In this document: positions 34,427-39,496 of the stretch, in pieces
How the letters are laid out: each line of letters begins with the position of its first letter
Numbering within the stretch: position 1 is the stretch's first letter
Source: an uncultured bacterium
GTDB lineage: Bacteria; Desulfobacterota; Binatia; UBA1149; CAITLU01
NCBI GenBank assembly: GCA_903893315.1
Contig: CAITLU010000045.1
Coordinates: 1 to 39,496 of the forward strand
Length of the DNA: 39,496 bases
Direction: 5' to 3'
The notes under the pieces: model-generated
What the model saw: the letters and a program-made list of their open reading frames with translations, nothing else
Database searches by the model: none
Told to the model about the DNA's origin: nothing
Position numbers and translations under genes: made by a program

Positions 34427-35019
34427 CGCTCGTGCGCGGCGGCGCCGGATTCGTGTTCCTCGCGGCCATGCTTGTCGGGTGTTCGACGCTTCCGCGCAGC
34501 TACGTGATCGTGATGCCCAACCCTGACGGCAGCGTCGGCACCGTGATCCTGAAAGGTGAGAGCGGCGAACGTACGGTAAACCAAGCGGCCAAGGCGACCG
34601 GCTTCAACCGCAACCGCAAACAAGTGGATTTAAAAGGCGAACAGATTCACCGCACTTTCTGGCAGGTGCTGACCGGGGCTCCGCCGGATCCCGTACGCTT
34701 CATCCTGTATTTCGACAGGAACCAGGTTCTTCCCAACCGTATGTCGAGCAAGACCTGGGACGATTTGCTGATCACTGTGCATAAGTGGCCGGCCCCCGAG
34801 ATCGTGATCGACGGTTTTACCGACCGCAGAGCCGCGGACGAGTACAACATGAAGCTGTCCGACCAACGCGCTGAGTGGATCAGCTCAAGCGTAATTCATG
34901 CCGGAGTGGATCCGGCGCGCGTGCACTTACGCGCTTTCGGCGAACAATCGCCGGCAGTTCCGACCGCCGACGGGGTTGCCGAACCCCTGAATCGTCGCGT
35001 CGAAATTTCCATACGCTGA
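34420..35019 (+). CDS. OmpA-like peptidoglycan-associated lipoprotein
   Basis: 199 residues from a GTG with GAGG five bases upstream; longer frames run antiparallel to the FecR tail and look non-coding. The lipoprotein signal is VRGGAGFVFLAAMLVGC, with lipobox LVGC at about residues 20-23. Residues ~90-198 are an OmpA C-terminal domain: RFILYFDRNQVLP, IVIDGFTDRRAADEYNMKLSDQRAEW, and RVHLRAFGEQSP with NRRVEISIR at the end. This includes the Asp and Arg expected to hold diaminopimelate (GFTD and LSxxRA). The middle part carries YVIVMPNPDGSVGTV. Probably anchors a complex to the cell wall. Confidence 0.88.
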   Translation: MVTLVRGGAGFVFLAAMLVGCSTLPRSYVIVMPNPDGSVGTVILKGESGERTVNQAAKATGFNRNRKQVDLKGEQIHRTFWQVLTGAPPDPVRFILYFDRNQVLPNRMSSKTWDDLLITVHKWPAPEIVIDGFTDRRAADEYNMKLSDQRAEWISSSVIHAGVDPARVHLRAFGEQSPAVPTADGVAEPLNRRVEISIR

Positions 35020-35069
35020 CGTTTTCGAGCGCGCACGCGCGACGTGCCTGCCCCGCCCTCGCCGAGTTT

Positions 35070-35110
35070 GCCTCTCCCGCCCCGTCGATAGATCGGCGGG
35101 CGGGAGAGGC
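35070..35110. terminator. stem-loop between convergent genes
   Basis: A perfect 13-bp inverted repeat (GCCTCTCCCGCCC at 35070-35082, complement at 35098-35110) with a 15-base loop. It sits between the OmpA-like gene (plus) and the cyclase stop (minus). The plus side continues TTCACTTCTC, a weak T-rich tail; the minus side has none. Probably a shared, bidirectional terminator. Confidence 0.65.
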
Positions 35111-35111
35111 T

Positions 35112-37268
35112 TCACTTCTCGGAGAGGACGACTGTAGTTCCGGCCTCACCGCGCTGTAAGCGCTGCAAGTGAAAAGCGGCCAACGCATCGCAATCGGCGA
35201 TAGCCGCGAAAGCTTCTGCCGCCCTCGCGTCGCCGCTCTCCAGGAATGCGTAGGCCGCGCGGTAGGCGACGACGTGCGGCAACGCGGCGGCTTGCGGGTC
35301 GAGCGGCTCGAAAGCCTCGAGCGCTTCTCGCTTCCCCTTGAGCACCAGGCGGCCGACCGGCCGGCCGAGGAAAGCCTTGCAACGCGACACCGTGGACTCG
35401 CTCACGCACACGCGGGTGCCGATCTGTTTGTTGACTGTCTCCAGGCGCGCCGCGGTGTTCACCGGATCACCCAGAGCCCGGTAGTCTATCAGGCGTTTGC
35501 CACCGACGTTGCCGATGGTGACGACCCCGGTATGCACGCCGATGCGGGTGATGCCGAGAGCAAGCCCATCGCGCGTCTTACGCTCGCGAAACGCGCACGC
35601 AAAGCGATCGAATTCGAGTGCGCAGCGCAAGGCGCGCTCGGCGTGATCGGGTTGCTCGACCGGAGCCGAGAACATTACCGCCACCGCGTCACCGACGATT
35701 CGGTCGAGCGTTCCCTCGTTGGCAAGCGCTATTTCGACCATGCCGTCGAGGTATTCGTTGAGAAGCGTAACGACTGTCTGGGGATCGCTCTGCTCCACGA
35801 GCGTCGTGAAACCGGCAAGGTCGGTCATCACGAAGGTACACTCGCGGCGCTCACCTCCGAGTCGCAGCTGGTCGTGATGTTCGATCAGATACTCGACGAG
35901 GTTCGGAGAGATGTAGCTGGAGAAGGCGTCGCGGATCCAGCGGCGTTCGCTCTCGGCCTTGAAGTGACGCGGGATCGAGCACGCGAGGTACACGGCCCCT
36001 GCACCGAGGGCCGGAACCAGAGGATCAAAGAGCCAGCCAGCGAAGAGGAAGCCACACCACGACATCAGCCCGGCGCCGCAGACCGCGACCGCGCCGGCCA
36101 ACGCCGACCACAGTGGACCGAGCCGGAAGATCGACGCGATGAGAGCCAGCGAGATCGTCAGCGTGAACAATACCTCGGCGGCCGTTGCCCAATCAGGACG
36201 TACCAGGAAACTCCCATCGAGGATCTGCTCAATCACCTGGGCGTGCATTTCGACACCTGGCAAAACGCCCTCGATGGGACTGAAGCGCAGGTCCTTGAGT
36301 CCGGCGGCCGAGGTACCGACCAGAACGATCTTGCCGGCGACATCCTCGCGCTTGATATCTCCAGCGAGCACCTTCCAGGCCGGGAACCAGCGCTCCTTGT
36401 GCATGTACGAATAGTGAATCCACACTCGCCCTTCGCGGTCAGTCGGTATTGCGCTGTCGCCGATACGCACGCCGACGATGCCGGTACGTCCGCCGAATCG
36501 GTTCTCTCCGCTGGCACCCGACGTCTTGATCACGTAGCTGCCGGCGCCCGTCCACACTCGAACCGCTTCGCCTGCCAGGGACGGGTAGAGCTGATCACCG
36601 AGACGAAAAACCAAAGGAAGGCGGCGCACTACGCCGTCGCCGCTGGGCGTGAAGTTGAGCGCACCGTTTCCGGCGGCGACCGCTTCGATGGCAGGCAGAG
36701 TCGTAACCGCACCCGAGTATTCCGGCAAGAACATGCCGGGATCGTCGCCCGCCCTGACGAAGCCTGCCTTGAGCGCAGGCGCGACGCCCTCCTTCTGGTC
36801 GGTCAGCGCGAAGCCGGTAACCACCGGACTCTTGGCAACTGAGCGAGCAAAGATCGCGTCGTGGTCCGGCATCTTTTGGAGCAGTCCGGCAAGCTCGCCG
36901 TGCGCCCGCCAGGTTTCGATCATCGCGCTCGGCGAAGTCCGGTCGGCCTCGGCAAGCACGATATCCAAGGCGATCGTGCGAGCGCCCAGTTCGGTGAGTT
37001 CATCCACGAGTGCGGCGACCACAGTGCGCGGCCACGGCCACTGACCAAGGCGTGCCAGACTCGATTCATCGATGTCGATTACCGCCACCGGTGACGGCGT
37101 CGGTGGACGCAGGCGTGGACGCGAGCGCTGGTAGCTGTCGAATGCCGCATTGCGCAGAGTGACCGCAAGACGCGGCTGCGAAATCTCGCCATAGATGACA
37201 AACCCCACCACCACCGCCGGCAGCAGGAACGGGCTCAGAGCGCGGATGGTTTCTAGAATGCGTCGCAT
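35112..37268 (-). CDS. CHASE2 domain adenylate/guanylate cyclase
   Basis: 718 residues from the ATG at 37268. One N-terminal membrane helix (~12-28), a large periplasmic CHASE2 domain (~35-380, with VAVIDIDESSLARLGQWPWPR), three closely spaced membrane helices (~385-450), then a class III cyclase domain (~470-650). Metal Asp483 (VMTDLAGFTTL) and Asp527 (RIVGDAVAVMF) are present, as are the transition-state Asn604 and Arg608 (PVNTAARLE). The position that is Lys in most adenylate cyclases (DKxxGD) is Arg523, and the Thr/Asp partner (DYTxxG) is Arg597, so the nucleotide product is uncertain. A tail of ~50 residues follows. Convergent with the FecR/OmpA genes, its usual companions. Confidence 0.9.
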   Translation of the reverse strand: MRRILETIRALSPFLLPAVVVGFVIYGEISQPRLAVTLRNAAFDSYQRSRPRLRPPTPSPVAVIDIDESSLARLGQWPWPRTVVAALVDELTELGARTIALDIVLAEADRTSPSAMIETWRAHGELAGLLQKMPDHDAIFARSVAKSPVVTGFALTDQKEGVAPALKAGFVRAGDDPGMFLPEYSGAVTTLPAIEAVAAGNGALNFTPSGDGVVRRLPLVFRLGDQLYPSLAGEAVRVWTGAGSYVIKTSGASGENRFGGRTGIVGVRIGDSAIPTDREGRVWIHYSYMHKERWFPAWKVLAGDIKREDVAGKIVLVGTSAAGLKDLRFSPIEGVLPGVEMHAQVIEQILDGSFLVRPDWATAAEVLFTLTISLALIASIFRLGPLWSALAGAVAVCGAGLMSWCGFLFAGWLFDPLVPALGAGAVYLACSIPRHFKAESERRWIRDAFSSYISPNLVEYLIEHHDQLRLGGERRECTFVMTDLAGFTTLVEQSDPQTVVTLLNEYLDGMVEIALANEGTLDRIVGDAVAVMFSAPVEQPDHAERALRCALEFDRFACAFRERKTRDGLALGITRIGVHTGVVTIGNVGGKRLIDYRALGDPVNTAARLETVNKQIGTRVCVSESTVSRCKAFLGRPVGRLVLKGKREALEAFEPLDPQAAALPHVVAYRAAYAFLESGDARAAEAFAAIADCDALAAFHLQRLQRGEAGTTVVLSEK

Positions 37269-37400
37269 GCTGCGCTCACGCGGCCGGTGCACAGGCCGCA
37301 GGCGAGAGACTCCCTTCGGTTACGCCACAGGTCAATGCTTGATGTGCGGACGGGGCTTTCGGGTGTGACGGATAGGTCGCCGGAGTCGGCGCAGGTAGGT

Positions 37401-37428
37401 CACTTGATACTCCGTCCGACGTCAAGTG
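37401..37428. other. inverted repeat upstream of the cyclase
   Basis: CACTTGA (37401-37407) and TCAAGTG (37422-37428) are perfect complements with centres 21 bases apart, about two helical turns. They lie about 130 bases upstream of the cyclase ATG within an otherwise featureless 287-base gap (37269-37555). It could be a dimeric regulator site or a small hairpin. No promoter boxes could be assigned with confidence. Confidence 0.35.
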
Positions 37429-37555
37429 CCGTTTCTTGGACGCCCTCACCCGATGCGATGCGCCGCCTGCTTCCTTTACTCTGCCGGGCGCTGGCACCGT
37501 CGCCGCTTCACTGGGCGGTGGCTGCGAGCCCCTATCGAATCCGCATCCTTCGCTG

Positions 37556-38125
37556 CTAGTCGAGGCCGTGGCTGCCGAGCACGATCAGCCTGCGCCTCCG
37601 GAAGTAGCCGAACGTACGGTTGAGCAGAACTTCGTTGCCGATGATGCCCTCACACTTGATTCCTTTGACAATCCCAGCGAGCGCCTTCGGCAGCGTGCCG
37701 GTACGCAGTGGGGTCACGACAGCGTCGTCGTCACCCACTGTCTCGAGCCGGAACGGTACGCGGAACGTCTGCGTCTCGAACGAGCCGAAGCCGGGGAAAT
37801 AGTCCTGGTAGACTCCCGCCTGTGCGTGGCTCTCGATGCGCTCGTTCTGCCAGTACGACACGGCCGCGCCGGTATCGAAGAAGAAGCGCCGCGCAGCCTC
37901 GTCGTCTGCGTGGACCTTCAGGATCGGAATGCCGAACATGAAGCTGTTGATCTTCACTCGCGTGCCATCGACCTGTAAAGGCTTACGACTGACCGCGACC
38001 GTGCCCGCCTTCGCATCGAAACTCCAGTCCAACTTGCCGATGATGTCGGATAACGTCTCGGCGCTTAACCCGAGATGCCCGCCGGCGGTCGGTGTCAAAG
38101 TAGTTGCCGCCTGAGGTTGAATCAC
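37556..38125 (-). pseudogene. retropepsin-like aspartic protease, probably lacking its 5' part
   Basis: 189 codons from a GTG at 38125. A retropepsin-like domain is visible: catalytic motif FFFDTGAAVSYW at residues ~80-91 and the flap-distal GIIGNEVLL near 165-173, where the second half forms IKCEGIIGNE. Residues ~17-50 (HLGLSAETLSDIIGKLDW, then SFDAKAGTVAV) look like the end of a preceding structural unit, and there is no signal peptide. Both suggest the N-terminus is missing. The GTG overlaps the stop of the adjacent IS3-type transposase by four bases, so the gene was probably cut by that element. An intact short protein starting at the GTG remains possible. Confidence 0.6.
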
Positions 38126-38847
38126 GCGGCGATGTCCTGAGCCACGGTCGACGCCGCTGCGGCGTTGACCGGATTGAGCTTCACCACCGTGATCCGCTTC
38201 CAGTTTCGTACTTCACCGCTCCACCTGCCGGGATGACGCTGGCGCGCGTTCTCGTAGACCGTCGTGCGGTTGGCGAGAATCGTTTTATCAACCCCGGCAT
38301 GACGCTGCGCCGGAGTGACGAAACCGATCGCGCTGTGCAGGTGCTCCTCGTTGTACCAGCCGACGAACCAGGCCACCCACGCTTGCGCCGTTTCGATCGA
38401 GACAAACGGCTTCTGCGGGTACTCAGGTCGGTATTTGAGCGTGCGGAACAGAGCCTCGGAGTATGGGTTGTCGTCGCTCACGCTCGGCCGGCTGAATGAG
38501 GCCACGATTCCGAGCCGCTGCAGCGTAGCCAGCATCGTCGAGCCCTTCATCGGGCCGCCGTTGTCCGAGTGCAGCACGAGCTTACTTGCATTGCCCCGCG
38601 ACGGCGTTGTCGTTGTATCGATCAGCACGGCTGCATGTTCCATGGCTTCCTCGTCGTGCACGGCCCAGCCGACGATCTTGCGGCTCCACACGTCCTCGAT
38701 CAGATCCAGGTAGTGGAACGCGCCGCGCACTGAGCTGCGCAGATATGTGATGTCCCAGCTCCATATCTGACCGGGGCCGGTGGCCACGTGCTCACGCGGC
38801 GCATTCGCGGAAGGTCGCCGCGCCGGTGACCTGTGCATCATCGCATC
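38122..38847 (-). mobile_element. IS3-family transposase (OrfB/rve part), 5'-truncated
   Basis: 241 residues from the ATG at 38847. The integrase core carries the full DDE set: Asp in QIWSWDITYL, Asp in VLHSDNGGPM, and Glu in NPYSEALFRTLKYRPEYP, followed by VGWYNEEHLHSAIGFVTP and the family tail ENARQRHPGRWSGEVR. The same frame stays open to 39225, but upstream of about 38860 (LRDHDAMMHR) it is Arg/Cys-rich and does not look like the OrfB N-terminus. No OrfA or its helix-turn-helix is found. I could not identify terminal inverted repeats. It is therefore a remnant or a rearranged copy, probably unable to transpose on its own. Confidence 0.85.
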
Positions 38848-39496
38848 GTGGTCGCGCAGCCTCAGTCGCCGGCCACAACGCCGACGTCGACGCCTTTGAA
38901 GCCTCGCGCAACTTGGGCGGCAGCGGAAGAAATCCGAGAGGATCCGGCCTACCGGGGTCCGATCTTCGGGGACGGCGGAGCAATGTCGATGCCGGTGCCG
39001 AACGGGGCAGCGCAGGGCCGCTCGACCAAGTAGCTTCCCAACCGCCGGGGAACGTCCAGTTCCAGACCGGCGGCGACACACGCGAAACCAGACTGCTTCA
39101 GCAGGTCTTGGACATGAGCTTGCCCGACCTCGAGCGGGCGGTCGACAATGCACATGGCCAGGTCGCGCAAGACCTTGAGCGCGCCTTCGGGAACTGTCGA
39201 TATGTAAGCGTCCGACCAAGCACACCTACCGGAGCCTAGTACCTATCTGAGAGCATGGTGACCAATCGTGGTCTCCTTGATTAGAGCCCTCTGCCGTCGT
39301 CGTTATCGCAACCGTGTTGGTCGATGGCCCAGCAGGAGTCGCTGGAGGACGGCGGCGGACAGGCGGCCCCACTGTCTAGATATGGCGGTATGCCTCGGGA
39401 ATAGATGAGGGCCGCAATGAGGGTTTTCGCCTTGCCCGCTCGTGACGTCACGATCATTCAGCACGTGACCATAAGGCCATAACTAGCTGAATTTTA
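38848..39496. other. right-hand 649 bases without a convincing gene
   Basis: Several frames are open on both strands between 38850 and 39240, but they are Arg- or Ser-rich or show no family that I recognise. From 39240 to 39496 stops occur in all frames and base composition is less GC-rich than in the neighbouring genes, with an AT-rich end (CTAGCTGAATTTTA). The region probably holds rearranged IS or flanking sequence. Confidence 0.4.

Noticed and set aside
35169-36842. A 557-codon open frame on the plus strand antisense to the CHASE2 cyclase
   Set aside because: The opposite strand encodes an unmistakable CHASE2/class III cyclase with all metal ligands; the antisense product has no recognisable motif.
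38826-39239. Plus-strand frame overlapping the transposase 5' region
   Set aside because: Low-complexity product with no family resemblance; it lies opposite a degraded mobile element.
1-39496. CRISPR array, rRNA or phage attachment site
   Set aside because: No regularly spaced direct repeats, no rRNA-like sequence and no integrase or flanking tRNA duplication were seen.

Overview
The window is a GC-rich, densely coded bacterial chromosome segment with diderm (Gram-negative) traits: signal peptides, a lipobox OmpA-like protein, a multiheme cytochrome and FecR-type proteins. Separate cofG and cofH genes (not a fused FbiC), a Myxococcus-type cysteine-rich repeat (DUF4215), a dockerin-like repeat joined to DUF1566, MeaB and a CHASE2 cyclase together suggest a lineage formerly called deltaproteobacterial, for example Binatota, Myxococcota or Desulfobacterota-like. 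That assignment is an inference from gene content; no rRNA gene is present.

Layout, left to right. 1-9.7 kb: the 5' part of tilS runs off the left edge, followed by a secreted hypothetical protein, a ~1000-residue secreted cysteine-rich alpha/beta hydrolase, a biosynthetic-type thiolase, an 11-heme cytochrome c fused to a cytochrome b-like membrane domain, a secreted dockerin/DUF1566 protein and a CAU-anticodon tRNA. 9.8-11.5 kb: lipB and meaB overlap on the minus strand. 11.6-16.6 kb: a signalling cassette of a small membrane protein, a soluble GAF-like histidine kinase, a degenerate receiver/AAA+/histidine-kinase hybrid and an NtrC-family sigma54 activator; the last three genes overlap. 16.7-20.9 kb: a coenzyme F420 cluster cofG-cofH-cofD-cofE. 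21.0-26.8 kb: YceI protein, biotin synthase, a GST-family protein, a frameshifted GlsB/YeaQ-type membrane protein, a YkgJ-type cysteine-cluster protein, a Tat-like YceI-related protein and purC. 26.8-30.0 kb: a GntR/FadR-type regulator with a near-ideal operator upstream, an AGPS-like FAD oxidase and an SRPBCC protein. 30.3-35.0 kb: a tightly packed plus-strand run of geranylgeranyl-reductase-like flavoprotein, stand-alone cyclic-nucleotide-binding protein, GltD-like iron-sulfur flavoprotein, FecR protein and OmpA-like lipoprotein. It faces a convergent CHASE2 nucleotide cyclase. 37.5-39.5 kb: a retropepsin-like gene lacking its 5' part, a 5'-truncated IS3-family transposase and sequence without a convincing gene.

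The two most interesting points are in signalling. The first is a protein at 13390-15243 that keeps the fold of a receiver, a sigma54 AAA+ domain and a histidine kinase in one chain. It has lost most catalytic residues of all three but keeps the phospho-accepting histidine, and it is translationally coupled between a normal kinase and a normal NtrC. The second is a possible cyclic-nucleotide circuit: a CHASE2 cyclase with arginines at both positions that normally read the purine sits opposite FecR/OmpA genes and a small cNMP-binding protein wedged between two flavoprotein genes.
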